Source of the DNA: Sporosarcina sp. ANT_H38
GTDB lineage: Bacteria > Bacillota > Bacilli > Bacillales_A > Planococcaceae
NCBI RefSeq assembly: GCF_008369195.1
Contig: NZ_VOBC01000003.1
Location: 433,420-497,419, forward strand
DNA: 64,000 bases
Direction: 5' to 3'
Positions 43,590-54,858 of this stretch are shown piece by piece (position 1 is the first letter of the stretch; every line of letters starts with the position of its first letter). A model generated the notes under the pieces. It made no database searches and was not told where the DNA came from. It saw only the letters and a list, made by a program, of their open reading frames with translations. The translations under genes and the position numbers were made by a program.

Positions 43590-44429
43590 TTACTCATTTA
43601 ATAATTCAAGAATGCGCTCTAGGTCATCCTCAGAGAAAAATTCGATTTCAATTTTCCCCTTGTTTTTGGTTTTCTTGATCGATACATTTGTACCAAAGTA
43701 ATCTCTTAGATTTGATTCCCGCTCGGCTAAGAATAAATCTTTACTCTTTTCCCGCTTCGTTTCACGTGGAACATCCACGTTCATTCTTTGAACGAGCTTC
43801 TCTAATTGCCGGACGTTAAGTCCTTCTTTCAATACACGCTCTGCTACAAGGATAATTTGCTCCTTTTTCCGCAGGCCAAGTAATGTCCGACCATGCCCCA
43901 TCGAAATTTTACCTACTATAATGTAATTTCTTACTTTTTCAGGAAGTGAAAGTAAGCGTACGTGATTTGCGATATGAGGTCTACTTTTACCAAGTCGAAA
44001 AGCTAGTTGTTCTTGCGTAAGACCAAGATTCTCCATAAGGCTTTGATAAGCTTCGGCCTCTTCGATTGGCGTCAAGTCTTCACGCTGTAAGTTCTCAAGA
44101 ATTGCAAACTCCATTGTTTCTTGATCCGTCAAGCTACGGACAACTGCCGGAATTTCAATAAGACCTGCCATTTGTGCAGCACGAAATCGCCTTTCACCTA
44201 CAACTATTTCGAAGGTCGTTCCCACTTTTCGGAGAATGATTGGCTGAAGAATACCATGTTCTTTTATGGAGGCACTTAACTCTTGGATGGCATTTACATC
44301 GAATACCTTCCTTGGTTGGTACGGATTAGCTTTAATACTTTTCACATGAATATGTTCGACAGATTCTGCTTTTGCCAGCGACTCTCCAGGAAATAAAGCA
44401 TTTACTCCTTTTCCAAGACCTTTAGCCAT
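43590..44429 (-). CDS. parB: Chromosome partitioning protein ParB (Spo0J)
   Basis: 279 aa. CTPase domain with ASIKEHGILQPIILR and GERRFRAAQ (arginine patch), HTH LTQEQLAFRLGKSRPHIANHVRLL, C-terminal dimer domain. It loads at parS, spreads as a CTP clamp and organises origins with ParA and SMC. The start overlaps parA by 8 bp. One parS site is inside this gene. Confidence 0.97.
   Translation of the reverse strand: MAKGLGKGVNALFPGESLAKAESVEHIHVKSIKANPYQPRKVFDVNAIQELSASIKEHGILQPIILRKVGTTFEIVVGERRFRAAQMAGLIEIPAVVRSLTDQETMEFAILENLQREDLTPIEEAEAYQSLMENLGLTQEQLAFRLGKSRPHIANHVRLLSLPEKVRNYIIVGKISMGHGRTLLGLRKKEQIILVAERVLKEGLNVRQLEKLVQRMNVDVPRETKREKSKDLFLAERESNLRDYFGTNVSIKKTKNKGKIEIEFFSEDDLERILELLNE
43758..43773. 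promoter_or_regulatory. parS site within parB
   Basis: TGTTCCACGTGAAACG on the minus strand, one base off the TGTTNCACGTGAAACA consensus. A parS inside spo0J is also found in B. subtilis. Confidence 0.9.
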
Positions 44430-45183
44430 TGCGTACCACTTCCTTTGCCAAATCTAAATATACTTCCGCGCCACGTGATCTCGAGTCATAAATGATAATT
44501 GGTTCTCCGTGACTCGGCGCCTCACTCAACCTCACATTTCGTGGAATAATTGTTTTATACACTTTATCTTGAAAATATTTTTTCACTTCTTCTATAACCT
44601 GAATTCCTAAATTTGTTCTTGCATCAAACATCGTAAGTAAGACACCATCAATCATTAAGTCTTCATTTAAATGTTTTTGAACAAGTCTAATTGTACTTAA
44701 AAGTTGACTTAAACCCTCAAGTGCATAATATTCACACTGAACCGGTATGATAATTGAATCAGCAGCAGTCAACGCATTTATTGTCAGTAAGCCAAGTGAA
44801 GGTGGACAATCGATAATGATGTAGTCATATAGATTTTTTGCTTCCTGAATGGCATGTTTCATCCGTACCTCTCTAGATATAGTTGAAACAAGCTCAATTT
44901 CTGCACCCGCCAAGGATATGGTTGCCGGCACGATATCCAGGTTTTCCACTTTCGTCGAACGAATAACATCTTTTATATTGACATCATCTATTAAAATATC
45001 ATAAATGCATTGTTGGACTTCTCCTTTGTTAACACCTACCCCGCTTGTTGCATTCCCTTGCGGATCAGTATCAATCAAAAGAACTTTTTTGCCAATATGA
45101 GCAAGACAAGCACTTAGATTTACGGATGTTGTCGTTTTCCCGACGCCCCCTTTTTGATTGGCGATCGCTATAATTCTGCCCAC
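44422..45183 (-). CDS. parA: Chromosome partitioning ATPase ParA (Soj)
   Basis: 253 aa. Deviant Walker A KGGVGKTT at residues ~10-17, switch I DTDPQGNA, Walker B IIIDCPPSLG. It controls DnaA and moves origins with ParB. Promoter must lie in the short gap to the noc terminator. Confidence 0.97.
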   Translation of the reverse strand: MGRIIAIANQKGGVGKTTTSVNLSACLAHIGKKVLLIDTDPQGNATSGVGVNKGEVQQCIYDILIDDVNIKDVIRSTKVENLDIVPATISLAGAEIELVSTISREVRMKHAIQEAKNLYDYIIIDCPPSLGLLTINALTAADSIIIPVQCEYYALEGLSQLLSTIRLVQKHLNEDLMIDGVLLTMFDARTNLGIQVIEEVKKYFQDKVYKTIIPRNVRLSEAPSHGEPIIIYDSRSRGAEVYLDLAKEVVRNG

Positions 45184-45284
45184 ACCTTCACCTGCTTTCC
45201 TGCACTTTTATGCTCTTATATTCTTTCAATTTTATAACTTCTTCTAGTTTAACAAAAAATTCATTTTTTGTAGAGAAATATGTA

Positions 45285-45322
45285 GTAAAAAGACTCTTGC
45301 CTATATGGAGCAAGAGTCTTTT
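45285..45322. terminator. Terminator after noc
   Basis: AAAAGACTCTTGC (45288-45300) and GCAAGAGTCTTTT (45310-45322); A/T tails allow both directions. Confidence 0.85.
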
Positions 45323-45323
45323 A

Positions 45324-46187
45324 TCATTTCTTTTTTGGTATTTTAACTGTAATTATATAAAAGTCGTCTGAATCTTCTTCTTCTGTTTTTAAATCTATTC
45401 CACTTTTCGTAACTAATACAAGTGATTGCCTGATTGTATTAAGAGCAATTCGGACATCTTTACTTACCGATTTCCTCCGAGGTCCTGTCTTTTTATCTTT
45501 CACATTATCTGGAGGGTGTAAAACTTGAAAAATCCTAGCCTCAAGCTGTTTGACATTCAAATGTTGTTCAATAACTTCCTTGTAAAGCTGCGATTGTAAT
45601 TCGCTATCTTTAATAGGAATAAGCGCTCTTGCGTGTCGCTCTGATATTTCTTTTGTTAATATTCCATTTTTTATTTCATCTGGCAACTTCAGCAACCGTA
45701 ATTTATTTGCAACGGTTGATTGACCTTTTCCTAACCTTTGCGCTAACGCTTCCTGAGTTAAAGAATGCAGTTCAAGAAGTTTTTCATAGGCATAAGCCTC
45801 TTCAATTGCAGTCAATTCTTCGCGCTGTAAGTTTTCAATTAGTGCAATAGATGCAGTTTCTTTGTCATCAAGGTTTCGAATGATCGCCGGTACTTCCGAC
45901 CATCCTAGCTTTTTCATCGCACGGTATCTACGTTCTCCAGCGATGATTTCATATTCTTTATCACCCATTTTTCGAATGACGATTGGCTGGATGACACCAT
46001 GCGTATGAATTGTCCTAGCAAGTTCTTCAATCTTATCCTCGGAAAAAATCGTACGTGGTTGAAACTTATTTGGATGTATTAACTCAATTTTTACTTGTTC
46101 AATTACTTCGTGACGAACCTCTTCACCTACTTGTGGATTTAATTCCTTTTCTCCACTCCCAAAAAATCGTGAAAACGGACTTTTCAT
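45324..46187 (-). CDS. noc: Nucleoid occlusion protein Noc
   Basis: 287 aa, a ParB paralogue. The N-terminal [10 protein letters not shown] is the amphipathic membrane-binding helix that distinguishes Noc; GERRYRAMK and [24 protein letters not shown] follow. It keeps division away from unsegregated DNA. ATG 46187 has AAGGTGGTGCCGGGA upstream. Confidence 0.93.
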   Translation of the reverse strand: MKSPFSRFFGSGEKELNPQVGEEVRHEVIEQVKIELIHPNKFQPRTIFSEDKIEELARTIHTHGVIQPIVIRKMGDKEYEIIAGERRYRAMKKLGWSEVPAIIRNLDDKETASIALIENLQREELTAIEEAYAYEKLLELHSLTQEALAQRLGKGQSTVANKLRLLKLPDEIKNGILTKEISERHARALIPIKDSELQSQLYKEVIEQHLNVKQLEARIFQVLHPPDNVKDKKTGPRRKSVSKDVRIALNTIRQSLVLVTKSGIDLKTEEEDSDDFYIITVKIPKKK

Positions 46188-46262
46188 TCCCGGCACCACC
46201 TTTTCAATACTGCTCCTAATTCAACTATTTCGGCACGGCGATAGTATATCCTCTTAACTTAT

Positions 46263-46278
46263 TGTTCCACGTGAAACA
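46263..46278. promoter_or_regulatory. parS site between rsmG and noc
   Basis: TGTTCCACGTGAAACA, a perfect consensus parS, 3 bp from the rsmG stop codon. Confidence 0.95.
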
Positions 46279-46280
46279 GT

Positions 46281-46997
46281 TTACTGGATTGGCGACTTAC
46301 CTGGAACACCTGGTTTACGAGGATACTTTTTAGGAGTTATTTTGTCTTTATCAAAAACAAAAATATTCCGCTCACTATTTTCAATTGGCAAAATAAACGA
46401 ATGCTGTTTTTTGATGGTAGCTCCGAGAACGGAAAGTGCTTTTTTTGCATCTGCTAATTCGTCTTCTGCAGCTGCACCCTTCATCGCAATGAAGATTCCA
46501 CCTTTTTTAACTAGAGGTATACATAACTCCGCTAAGACAGAAAGACGAGCAACTGCACGCGCAGTAACAATATCAAACTTTTCACGATAATTCGAATCTT
46601 GTCCAAAGTCCTCAGCTCTTGCATGAACAAAGTGTACATTTTCAAGTTGAAGTTCTTCGGCTAATACTTTTAGAAAACCAATTCTTTTATTTAATGAATC
46701 TACAATTGTCACGTCTAAATTCGGAAAACAAATTTTCAACGGAATACTTGGAAATCCAGCTCCCGCACCTACATCACAAATTGTTTTTTGTTCATTCAAA
46801 TTAATATAAAAAGCCGCTGATATAGAATCATAGAAATGTTTTAAGTAAACTGAAGGCGCGTCTGTAATGGCCGTCAAGTTCATCTTTTCATTCCATTCTA
46901 CCAACAGTTTAAAATATTGGTTAAACTGTGCTATCTGCGTATCACTCAAATTAATACCTTGTTCTTTTAAAGCCTGTATAAATTGCTCTATATTCAT
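46281..46997 (-). CDS. rsmG: 16S rRNA (guanine527-N7)-methyltransferase RsmG
   Basis: 238 aa. SAM motif [16 protein letters not shown], plus [15 protein letters not shown] and [11 protein letters not shown]. Loss gives low-level streptomycin resistance. ATG 46997 follows GGGGGGAATATTG. Standard gidA-gidB order with mnmG. Confidence 0.96.
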   Translation of the reverse strand: MNIEQFIQALKEQGINLSDTQIAQFNQYFKLLVEWNEKMNLTAITDAPSVYLKHFYDSISAAFYINLNEQKTICDVGAGAGFPSIPLKICFPNLDVTIVDSLNKRIGFLKVLAEELQLENVHFVHARAEDFGQDSNYREKFDIVTARAVARLSVLAELCIPLVKKGGIFIAMKGAAAEDELADAKKALSVLGATIKKQHSFILPIENSERNIFVFDKDKITPKKYPRKPGVPGKSPIQ

Positions 46998-47069
46998 CAA
47001 TATTCCCCCCATGAGAAAAGCGTAAGCGGTCCTTACTAGATAATACTATCAAAGACCGCGTTAGCTAAT

Positions 47070-48959
47070 TTAGCCCGAAATCTTAGCAATTCTTCCCTGT
47101 TCAATATAAACAAGAAGAATTGAAATGTCGGCTGGATTAACGCCGGATATGCGGGATGCTTGCGCTATGGATAATGGTCTTACTTCACTTAGCACACTTT
47201 TCGCTTCCGTCGCGATACCAGATATTGCATTATAGTCAATATTATCGGGTATTTTTTTGTTCTCCAACTTTTTCATTTTATCTACTTGTTGCATTGACTT
47301 CTCAATATAACCTTCATACTTAATGGAAATTTCAACTTGCTCTTCTACTTCTTTAGATTTCTTTTCCTCTGGTGGAACAATTCTTTCTATCTGGCTATAT
47401 TTTATTTCAGGTCGTTTTAAAAGATCTGCTGCCTTCATCGGTTCTCTAATTTCTGAGCCGCCCGTTTCACGTATGATTTCCTGAACATTACTATCAGGTT
47501 TAATCGTCACTTTCCGCAGCCTGACGATTTCTTCTTCAACTTGTAGCTTCTTCACTAGGTGGGCATCATGTCGCTCTTCACTAATCATCCCAAGTTTGTA
47601 CCCAATTTCTGTAAGGCGCATATCTGCATTATCATGACGCAATAACAGTCGGTATTCTGCACGTGATGTCAGAAGTCTATACGGTTCGCTTGTCCCTTTT
47701 GTAACAAGATCGTCGATGAGGACGCCTATATACGCATCTGCACGCCCTAGAACACATTCTTCTTTCCCCAGCGCGCGCGAAGCTGCATTTATACCAGCCA
47801 TGATTCCTTGCCCTGCTGCTTCTTCGTAGCCGGATGTACCGTTGAGCTGGCCGGCTGTATACAAATTACGGATTCTTTTTGTTTCAAGTGTTGGCCATAA
47901 TTGCGTAGGGACGATTGCGTCATACTCAATTGCATAACCTGCACGCATCATTTCCGCATTTTCAAGTCCCGGTACGCTTGCAATTAATTGTTTTTGAACG
48001 TGTTCAGGCAAGCTTGTTGATAATCCTTGGACATACACTTCTTGCGTATTACGGCCTTCTGGCTCAAGGAAAATCTGATGACGTGATTTATCGGCAAATC
48101 GTACAATTTTATCTTCAATTGATGGGCAATAACGTGGACCTTTCCCTTTAATCATCCCTGAATACATCGGTGACAAGTGAAGGTTTTCATTGATAAGTTC
48201 ATGTGTTCTTGGAGAAGTATATGTTAACCAACACGGCAGTTGGTCTGTGATGAATTCAGTCGTTTCATAACTGAATGCCCACGCTGTATCGTCACCGGGT
48301 TGGATTTCAGTTTTGCTATAATCAATTGTTCTGCTATTCACACGTGGCGGTGTCCCTGTTTTGAATCTCACCATGTCAAAACCAAGTTCGCGAATGTTAT
48401 CTGCAAGTTTAATTGAAGGCATTTGGTTATTCGGTCCACTTGAATATTTCAGGTTACCGATAATAACTTCACCACGAAGGAATGTACCTGTTGTTATTAT
48501 AACTGTTTTAGCACGGTAAATTGCCCCTACTTGTGTAAGTACCCCTTTTACTTCATCGTCTTCCACGATCAGCTCTTCTACAACACCTTGGTTAAGAAGC
48601 AGATTTTCCTGTTCTTCCAGAAGACGTTTCATTTCTGACTGGTAAAGGACTTTATCGGCTTGCGCACGAAGCGCTCGCACTGCAGGTCCTTTCCCTGTAT
48701 TCAACATCCGCATTTGAATATGTGTTTTGTCGATTACTTTCCCCATTGCACCGCCAAGTGCATCAATCTCGCGTACGACGATTCCTTTAGCGGGACCGCC
48801 AATCGACGGATTACATGGCATAAAAGCAATCATGTCGAGATTCATTGTAAGTACGAGCGTTTTTGCACCCATTTTAGCAGCAGAAAGTGCCGCCTCAACC
48901 CCGGCATGGCCGGCTCCTATGACAATAACGTCGAACGTGCCTGCTTCAAATTTTGGCAT
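47070..48959 (-). CDS. mnmG: tRNA uridine-5-carboxymethylaminomethyl modification enzyme MnmG (GidA)
   Basis: 629 aa. FAD motif [48 protein letters not shown], and a C-terminal helical tRNA-binding part. With MnmE it modifies U34 in tRNA. 115 bp after mnmE. Confidence 0.97.
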   Translation of the reverse strand: MPKFEAGTFDVIVIGAGHAGVEAALSAAKMGAKTLVLTMNLDMIAFMPCNPSIGGPAKGIVVREIDALGGAMGKVIDKTHIQMRMLNTGKGPAVRALRAQADKVLYQSEMKRLLEEQENLLLNQGVVEELIVEDDEVKGVLTQVGAIYRAKTVIITTGTFLRGEVIIGNLKYSSGPNNQMPSIKLADNIRELGFDMVRFKTGTPPRVNSRTIDYSKTEIQPGDDTAWAFSYETTEFITDQLPCWLTYTSPRTHELINENLHLSPMYSGMIKGKGPRYCPSIEDKIVRFADKSRHQIFLEPEGRNTQEVYVQGLSTSLPEHVQKQLIASVPGLENAEMMRAGYAIEYDAIVPTQLWPTLETKRIRNLYTAGQLNGTSGYEEAAGQGIMAGINAASRALGKEECVLGRADAYIGVLIDDLVTKGTSEPYRLLTSRAEYRLLLRHDNADMRLTEIGYKLGMISEERHDAHLVKKLQVEEEIVRLRKVTIKPDSNVQEIIRETGGSEIREPMKAADLLKRPEIKYSQIERIVPPEEKKSKEVEEQVEISIKYEGYIEKSMQQVDKMKKLENKKIPDNIDYNAISGIATEAKSVLSEVRPLSIAQASRISGVNPADISILLVYIEQGRIAKISG

Positions 48960-49074
48960 GTTCTTTTCCTTCTTTCTATAAAGTAATTCAAAAAGCTCGA
49001 TGAAAAGTAGTACCAGGACTCAGCACAAGGCCAATTCCCCTTTCCATTCGTTCTTTTTGAACACTTATCTTATT

Positions 49075-50460
49075 TTATTTTCCGAGGCAGAATTGAGAAA
49101 ATAGCTCATTAAGCAAGCCATCTTGGACAGTGTCCCCAATAATTTCACCGAGAATTTCCCACGTCCGTGTAACGTCAATTTGAATCATATCGACTGGAAC
49201 GCCTGCTTCAGCAGCCGCGATCGCGTCTTCAATTGTTGCGCGGGCGTTGTGTAACAGTGCGATATGTCGTGCATTTGAAACATATGTGAAATCGCCTGAT
49301 TCAAGGTTTCCTTCGAAAAAGAGTCCAGCGATTGCTTCTTCTAGCTCATCTACCCCTTCGTCTTTCAAAAGGGAGGTTGTGACGACTTTACCAGTACCGG
49401 CATGTTCCATCACTTTTTGCATATCAATTTTTTGTGGAAGATCGGTTTTATTGATGACAAAGATTGTATCCATTCCCGATACAACTTCAAATAGTCGTTC
49501 GTCTTCTATCGACAGCTCTTCGGAACTATTAAGGACCAGTAAAATTAAATCTGCTTCCTTCAACACTTTCCTCGACTTTTCGACGCCGATTCTTTCCACG
49601 ATGTCTTCCGTTTCCCTAATCCCGGCTGTATCGACGAGACGCAGCGGAACACCTCGCACATTGACGTACTCTTCAATAATATCACGCGTCGTCCCCGCAA
49701 TGTCAGTTACAATTGCTTTATTTTCTTGAATGATACTATTTAGTAATGAAGATTTCCCTACGTTTGGCCTTCCAATGATAACTGTAGATAGGCCTTCTCG
49801 TAATATTTTTCCTTGGGATGAAGTATTCAACAGCTTATCGATTTCATTTTTCACCCACGCACTTTTTTCAATCATCAGCGGGATTGTCATTTCTTCAACG
49901 TCATCGTATTCCGGATAATCGATGTTCACTTCAACTTGAGCCAGCGTTTCAATAAGCGCTTGTCGTAATTCCCCTATCAACCGAGAAAGTTTTCCTTCCA
50001 TCTGATTGAGCGCGACATTCATAGCACGGTCTGTCTTCGCACGGATAAGATCCATGACCGCCTCGGCTTGAGATAAATCTATGCGCCCATTAAGAAATGC
50101 ACGTTTCGTGAATTCACCCGGCTCCGCAAGACGTGCTCCTTGTTTCAGCACTAACTGAAGAACACGAGTGACAGCAACAATTCCTCCATGACAATTTACT
50201 TCTACAACGTCTTCACGTGTAAAGGTTTTTGGTGCCTTCATGAGAGAAACCATTACTTCTTCAACAACTTCATCGGTTGTTGGATCTATTAAATGACCAT
50301 AGTGGATTGTATGTGATCGCTCTTCATTTAACCTCTTACCAGACGGTGAACGGAAAATACGATCCGCTATTTGGACAGCCTCGTCCCCACTTAACCTGAC
50401 GATGGCAATTGCACCTTCCCCCATTGGAGTCGAGATGGCAGCTATTGTATCAAAATGCAC
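49075..50460 (-). CDS. mnmE: tRNA modification GTPase MnmE (TrmE)
   Basis: 461 aa. Tetrahydrofolate-binding N-domain, helical domain, G domain inserted (~215-380) with [17 protein letters not shown] and NKTD, and C-terminal CLGK. GTG 50460 ([10 protein letters not shown]) after AGGAAGGTGAAAAAC gives the usual N-terminus; the longer frame starts inside a DnaA-box region. Confidence 0.96.
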   Translation of the reverse strand: MHFDTIAAISTPMGEGAIAIVRLSGDEAVQIADRIFRSPSGKRLNEERSHTIHYGHLIDPTTDEVVEEVMVSLMKAPKTFTREDVVEVNCHGGIVAVTRVLQLVLKQGARLAEPGEFTKRAFLNGRIDLSQAEAVMDLIRAKTDRAMNVALNQMEGKLSRLIGELRQALIETLAQVEVNIDYPEYDDVEEMTIPLMIEKSAWVKNEIDKLLNTSSQGKILREGLSTVIIGRPNVGKSSLLNSIIQENKAIVTDIAGTTRDIIEEYVNVRGVPLRLVDTAGIRETEDIVERIGVEKSRKVLKEADLILLVLNSSEELSIEDERLFEVVSGMDTIFVINKTDLPQKIDMQKVMEHAGTGKVVTTSLLKDEGVDELEEAIAGLFFEGNLESGDFTYVSNARHIALLHNARATIEDAIAAAEAGVPVDMIQIDVTRTWEILGEIIGDTVQDGLLNELFSQFCLGK

Positions 50461-50491
50461 GTTTTTCACCTTCCTGACTTGGTTACTCACA

Positions 50492-50586
50492 TGTGGATAA
50501 CCTATTTCGGACACGACTATCTAACATAATATATTATCACAAATTCGCGCATCCTCCTAATGTCGCAATTTAAAAAATGTGGATAA
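50492..50586. promoter_or_regulatory. Two perfect DnaA boxes between mnmE and jag
   Basis: TGTGGATAA at 50492-50500 and 50578-50586, same orientation, in the 150-bp region upstream of mnmE. They may add to origin-proximal DnaA binding or control mnmE. Confidence 0.55.
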
Positions 50587-50611
50587 GTTAAGTGGCATTC
50601 CCAATTAATAC

Positions 50612-50653
50612 AAAAAAGTCCCACAGAGACAGGGTTCGTCTTTGCGGGACTCT
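50612..50653 (-). terminator. Terminator after jag
   Basis: AGTCCC (50617-) and GGGACT (-50651) with a longer imperfect stem, then CTTTTTTG on the minus strand. Confidence 0.82.
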
Positions 50654-50655
50654 TT

Positions 50656-51429
50656 TTACCTAATGGATTCGATGACTAGATACCTGTAAGGATCAGATCC
50701 TTCTGAATACGTTTCAATATCTAGTCTTCGTGATAAAGCGTTATGAATAACTTTCCTTTCATAGGAAGCCATTGGTTCAAGTTGAATTTTTTTGCCGGTA
50801 CGGACTGCTTTATCGGCCATCCGTTCGGCTAGTTGTTCCAACGATTGTTCACGACGCTCCCGATAATCACCTACATCTACTCGGACAACCTTAAATTGAT
50901 TTGAGGATTTGTTCGTTACAAGTTGCGATAACTGCTGGAGTGCGTTTAGTGTTTGTCCGCGTTTTCCAATCAGCAACGCTGCTTTTGCGCTTTCCATTTG
51001 GAAAGTAACATATTTACCGGCAACTTCATGGCTGATTTTAATATCATCGATACCCATATTGGTTGCAATCATTTTTAAATAGTGTTCTGTTTCCGCAATT
51101 GCTACTTCATCAGACAATCCTTCAATTTGGATTTCTTCGTTTTCTACAAGTGTTTCATCGGATTCAACTACGACTTCTACCTCAAATGGTTGAATTTCCA
51201 TTATAGGTTCGGTTTCTTCAGGCACCGATACCTCTTCAGAGACGGAAGGTTCTTCAAAATTTACGATAGTCACGGTCACTTCAGCTTCTTTTGCACCGAA
51301 ACCCAGAAATCCTTTTTTCCCCTGATTGATCACTTCGACTTCTACTTCATCACGCATAACGCCAAGTGATGCTAATGCTGATGAAATCGCTAATTCAACC
51401 GTGGTTCCCCTTCGCGTCATCTTTGTCAT
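50656..51429 (-). CDS. jag: RNA-binding protein Jag (KhpB/EloR)
   Basis: 257 aa. Jag-N domain (~5-52, GFLGFGAKEAEV), an acidic linker (~60-115), KH (VTFQMESAKAALLIGKRGQTL) and R3H (~190-255). It takes part in RNA-based control of elongation and wall synthesis. ATGA overlap with yidC couples the two. Confidence 0.93.
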   Translation of the reverse strand: MTKMTRRGTTVELAISSALASLGVMRDEVEVEVINQGKKGFLGFGAKEAEVTVTIVNFEEPSVSEEVSVPEETEPIMEIQPFEVEVVVESDETLVENEEIQIEGLSDEVAIAETEHYLKMIATNMGIDDIKISHEVAGKYVTFQMESAKAALLIGKRGQTLNALQQLSQLVTNKSSNQFKVVRVDVGDYRERREQSLEQLAERMADKAVRTGKKIQLEPMASYERKVIHNALSRRLDIETYSEGSDPYRYLVIESIR

Positions 51430-52190
51430 TTCCGTTTCCCTCCCACTTTTACAAGTTCCACTTCTTTTTTCTTAAATGGTTTGTAAATGAAGATGTTTTG
51501 GATAATTGAAATGATATTACCGATCACCCAATACAATGAAAGTGCTGCCGGCAAGAATGAACCAAAGATCATAATCATGAATGGCATGATATACATCATT
51601 ATTTTCATCTGCGGGTTGTCCATTGCAGGACCTGTACGAAGAACGATGAACTGCATGGCTCCAGCTAAAACAGCAAGTGTAATACTTGGTGCTGCAAGTT
51701 CAAACCATAAGAAATCTCCAATATCGTATGTGACATTCATTCGGCTGATGGCATGATAGAAGCCAAATAGGATTGGCATCTGGATGAGGACTGGTAAACA
51801 ACCTGCCGCCGGATTAATTTTACGTTCTGACATAATTTTTTGCATTTCTTCACGGTACTTTTGTTGTGTAACCGCATCTTTTGATTTGTACTTCTCTTTG
51901 AGTGCTTTCAGTTCAGGCTGGATTTCCTGCATCCGTTTTGAACTCTGCGTCTGTTTGATCATTAATGGAAGCAAGACAAGTCGAATGATAATTGTAACTG
52001 CGACAATTCCGTACCCGTATGTTCCTAATATGTCTTTAAATGTCGTTATAAGAGAAACTAACGGCCAAACAACAAATTTGTTCCAAAATCCTTCACTGCT
52101 CTCGTAAATTGGTTCTTGGAACTCCGAACATCCTGCAAGAAATACTGACAATGCTGTCAGCATGAGGACTAGCGCTAATTTCTTTTTCAA
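51426..52190 (-). CDS. yidC: Membrane protein insertase YidC (SpoIIIJ/OxaA lipoprotein)
   Basis: 254 aa from TTG 52190. Signal sequence and lipobox LAGC (C21), then five TM helices and the hydrophilic groove region (KQTQSSKRMQEIQPELKALK). Inserts membrane proteins and, as SpoIIIJ, supports sporulation. GGGGGAACTGAT precedes the TTG. Confidence 0.95.
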   Translation of the reverse strand: MKKKLALVLMLTALSVFLAGCSEFQEPIYESSEGFWNKFVVWPLVSLITTFKDILGTYGYGIVAVTIIIRLVLLPLMIKQTQSSKRMQEIQPELKALKEKYKSKDAVTQQKYREEMQKIMSERKINPAAGCLPVLIQMPILFGFYHAISRMNVTYDIGDFLWFELAAPSITLAVLAGAMQFIVLRTGPAMDNPQMKIMMYIMPFMIMIFGSFLPAALSLYWVIGNIISIIQNIFIYKPFKKKEVELVKVGGKRK

Positions 52191-52275
52191 ATCAGTTCCC
52201 CCAAATCTTATCTTCTTCAATATAAAAGGCCCTATCGACCAATACTAACAGTTTATCACGTTCATTTACTTCCTT

Positions 52276-52617
52276 CTACTTCTTTAAGACACGAGAAATA
52301 CGCAGGACGTGCTGCAAACTTTTCTTCGTTTCGTGAAAATCTAATGTGGCCGCCTGATGTCTGGCGATGATGACATAATCCATATCGTTCCGCAGTTCGT
52401 CTTTCACTTCCAGGAAGGACTGTCGTAAATACCGTTTGATCCTATTTCGGGCGACTGCATTACCTACTTTTTTGCTGACGGACAGACCAATTCTGAATTC
52501 TGGCTGATCTTCCTTCCTATAGGAATATACAACAAATTGGCGATTAGCAAACGACTTCCCTTTTTTGAAGACTTCTTGGAATTCCTCGTTTTTCTTTATT
52601 CGTTGACGTCTATTCAT
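52276..52617 (-). CDS. rnpA: Ribonuclease P protein component
   Basis: 113 aa. Basic protein with the signature [13 protein letters not shown]; works with RNase P RNA to mature tRNA 5' ends. ATG 52617 (MNRRQRIK) follows GGAGCAGGTG. Confidence 0.96.
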   Translation of the reverse strand: MNRRQRIKKNEEFQEVFKKGKSFANRQFVVYSYRKEDQPEFRIGLSVSKKVGNAVARNRIKRYLRQSFLEVKDELRNDMDYVIIARHQAATLDFHETKKSLQHVLRISRVLKK

Positions 52618-52665
52618 ATAATACACCTGCTCCGTCATCTATAATTATAGTTCTTCATTAATAAA

Positions 52666-52695
52666 CAAGAAAAAAGACCACTGAAATGTCAGTGG
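52666..52695 (-). terminator. Hairpin between rpmH and rnpA
   Basis: CCACTGA-CATT-TCAGTGG then TCTTTTTTCTTG on the minus strand, immediately after rpmH. It should give more rpmH than rnpA mRNA. Confidence 0.8.
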
Positions 52696-52697
52696 CC

Positions 52698-52832
52698 TTA
52701 TGCTGATAGGACTTTTCTTCCTTTGCGACGACGAGCTGCAAGAATTCTGCGTCCGCTTTTCGAGCTCATTCTTTCACGAAAACCGTGAACTTTACTACGC
52801 TTACGTTTATTTGGTTGGTAAGTACGTTTCAT
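52698..52832 (-). CDS. rpmH: 50S ribosomal protein L34
   Basis: 44 aa, read directly from the sequence: [18 protein letters not shown]..., ending GRKVLSA. ATG at 52832 follows GGAGGTGTCTTAAAG. Leads the rpmH-rnpA-yidC-jag group away from oriC. Confidence 0.98.
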   Translation of the reverse strand: MKRTYQPNKRKRSKVHGFRERMSSKSGRRILAARRRKGRKVLSA

Positions 52833-52976
52833 CTTTAAGACACCTCCTGCATTGATTGTCTATTTATTGCTGTGACAGTCTAGATTAGTATATCGGATTT
52901 CCATGGTAAAAGTCAACCCTTTCCTATTCAACGGTAATTTAGGCTATTATAGTTTATCGAATTTCACCCAAATAAG

Positions 52977-53292
52977 TTATCCACCGTTTCCATCACTTCT
53001 TTTCAATAGCGATGTGGATAGTCTTTTTCGGGATTTTTTTATGCACAATGCTTATCGACACCTTCCCAACATACTAAGACCTGTGGATAAATATTATATC
53101 CACATCTGCTCGCACTGTGGATAAGGCTCGAGAGTCCTTGTAATCGATAGCATTTCCTGTTACAATGAGATGAATTTGTTGTGCACATAATTTTATAGCA
53201 ATTTTCTTATCCACAGTTGTTAATACATTGTGGATAATTTTTTCAACATTTTTGCATAATTGTTATCCACACGGTGGAAAACTGTGTATAAT
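52977..53292. other. oriC part I: DnaA-box array upstream of dnaA
   Basis: Perfect TTATCCACA boxes at 53082, 53116, 53207, 53229 and 53263 in mixed orientation, and weaker ones at 52977, 53013 and 53096. A TATAAT (-10) at 53287-53292 lies next to the last box, so DnaA probably represses its own promoter. Confidence 0.92.
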
Positions 53293-53337
53293 ACATATCC
53301 TCGGGTTTTTTATTTTCATTGCAAAGGAGGCACACGT

Positions 53338-54687
53338 TTGGAACACTTAGAAGAATTATGGATGGAAGTTTTGTCGAAGGTTGAGCAGAAGATTTCAAGA
53401 CCCAGTTTTGAAACTTGGCTTAAGGCGACAAAATTGATGTCTTATGGCGAAGAGAATGTCACCATAGCTGCACCTAACTCATTTGCCAAAGATTGGCTTG
53501 AAAATCACTATGTACATCTTATAACAGGAATTCTATCCGAATTGACTGGTGAAGACCGGATCATTCAGTTTGTTGTCCCTAAAAACATGGAAGAAAATGA
53601 TTTCATGTTACCTAAACCCACTGTGAAACCAATAGAAAAGGTTCCAGTAACATCGGCACCTGGAATGCTCAATCTAAAATATACGTTCGACACGTTCGTC
53701 ATTGGTTCAGGAAACCGTTTTGCCCATGCAGCATCACTTGCTGTTGCTGAAGCACCGGCAAAAGCCTATAATCCGCTGTTTATCTATGGGGGCGTCGGGC
53801 TCGGAAAAACACACTTAATGCATGCAATTGGTCACTATGTACTCGAACAGAACCCATCAGCAAAAGTCATGTATCTTTCATCAGAGAAGTTTACGAATGA
53901 ATTTATCAACTCAATTCGCGATAATAAAGCAGTCGAATTCCGTAATCGTTATCGGAATGTAGACGTGCTCCTAATAGATGATATTCAATTCCTTGCTGGA
54001 AAAGAACAAACGCAAGAAGAGTTTTTCCATACATTCAATACGCTTCACGAGGAATCGAAACAGATTGTCATTTCAAGTGACCGACCTCCAAAAGAGATCC
54101 CTACCCTTGAAGACAGGCTTAGATCACGCTTTGAGTGGGGTCTTATTACAGATATAGCACCTCCGGACTTGGAAACGCGCATTGCAATTTTACGTAAAAA
54201 GGCAAAAGCGGATGGCCTCGTTGATATTCCAAATGAAGTCATGCTGTACATTGCCAACCAAATTGATTCAAACATACGTGAACTAGAAGGGGCTCTTATA
54301 CGCGTTGTTGCCTATTCATCACTCGTTAATTCAGATATCAATACAGATCTTGCTGCGGAGGCATTGAAAGATATCATTCCAAATTCGAGACCTCGGACTG
54401 TAACGATTCTCGACATCAAAAAAGCAGTCGGAGACCACTTTGATATACGTCTAGAAGATTTCACTGCAAAGAAAAGAACTAGAGCGATCGCATTTCCTCG
54501 ACAAATTGCCATGTTCCTTTCCAGAGAACTCACCGATTTCTCCCTACCTAAAATCGGATCTGAATTTGGTGGACGAGATCATTCAACTGTTATTCATGCG
54601 CATGAGAAGATTAGACAAATGTTAAAAGACGATCAATCTCTGCAACAAGATGTTCAAGATATTCGTAATGTTCTTGGCAGAGGTTAA
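53338..54687 (+). CDS. dnaA: Chromosomal replication initiator DnaA
   Basis: 449 aa. Domain I (~1-85), short linker, AAA+ domain with Walker [11 protein letters not shown] and Walker [13 protein letters not shown]-binding domain IV with [18 protein letters not shown] start at 53338 after AAAGGAGGCACACGT; upstream in-frame codons overlap oriC. Binds the boxes on both sides. Confidence 0.98.
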   Translation: MEHLEELWMEVLSKVEQKISRPSFETWLKATKLMSYGEENVTIAAPNSFAKDWLENHYVHLITGILSELTGEDRIIQFVVPKNMEENDFMLPKPTVKPIEKVPVTSAPGMLNLKYTFDTFVIGSGNRFAHAASLAVAEAPAKAYNPLFIYGGVGLGKTHLMHAIGHYVLEQNPSAKVMYLSSEKFTNEFINSIRDNKAVEFRNRYRNVDVLLIDDIQFLAGKEQTQEEFFHTFNTLHEESKQIVISSDRPPKEIPTLEDRLRSRFEWGLITDIAPPDLETRIAILRKKAKADGLVDIPNEVMLYIANQIDSNIRELEGALIRVVAYSSLVNSDINTDLAAEALKDIIPNSRPRTVTILDIKKAVGDHFDIRLEDFTAKKRTRAIAFPRQIAMFLSRELTDFSLPKIGSEFGGRDHSTVIHAHEKIRQMLKDDQSLQQDVQDIRNVLGRG

Positions 54688-54845
54688 CACTGTGCATAAC
54701 ATATAATAAGAGGTGCACACCTACAAACACGTTATACACATGTGGAAAACGTGTAGGCGTCAAGGGAAAATGGACTTACCCACATATCCACAGCCCCTAC
54801 TACTATTACTACTACTTTATTAATCATTAATAATATATATACTAA
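54688..54845. other. oriC part II: unwinding region with DnaA-trio, dnaA-dnaN spacer
   Basis: ATATCCACA box at 54784-54792, then GCCCC, then a run of TAC/TAT triplets (TAC TAC TAT TAC TAC TAC, 54798-54815) and an A/T-rich stretch to 54845. This matches the B. subtilis basal unwinding system, where DnaA-trios next to a box direct strand opening. Further weak boxes are at about 54690 and 54731. Confidence 0.85.
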
Positions 54846-54858
54846 GCGAGGGTACAGA

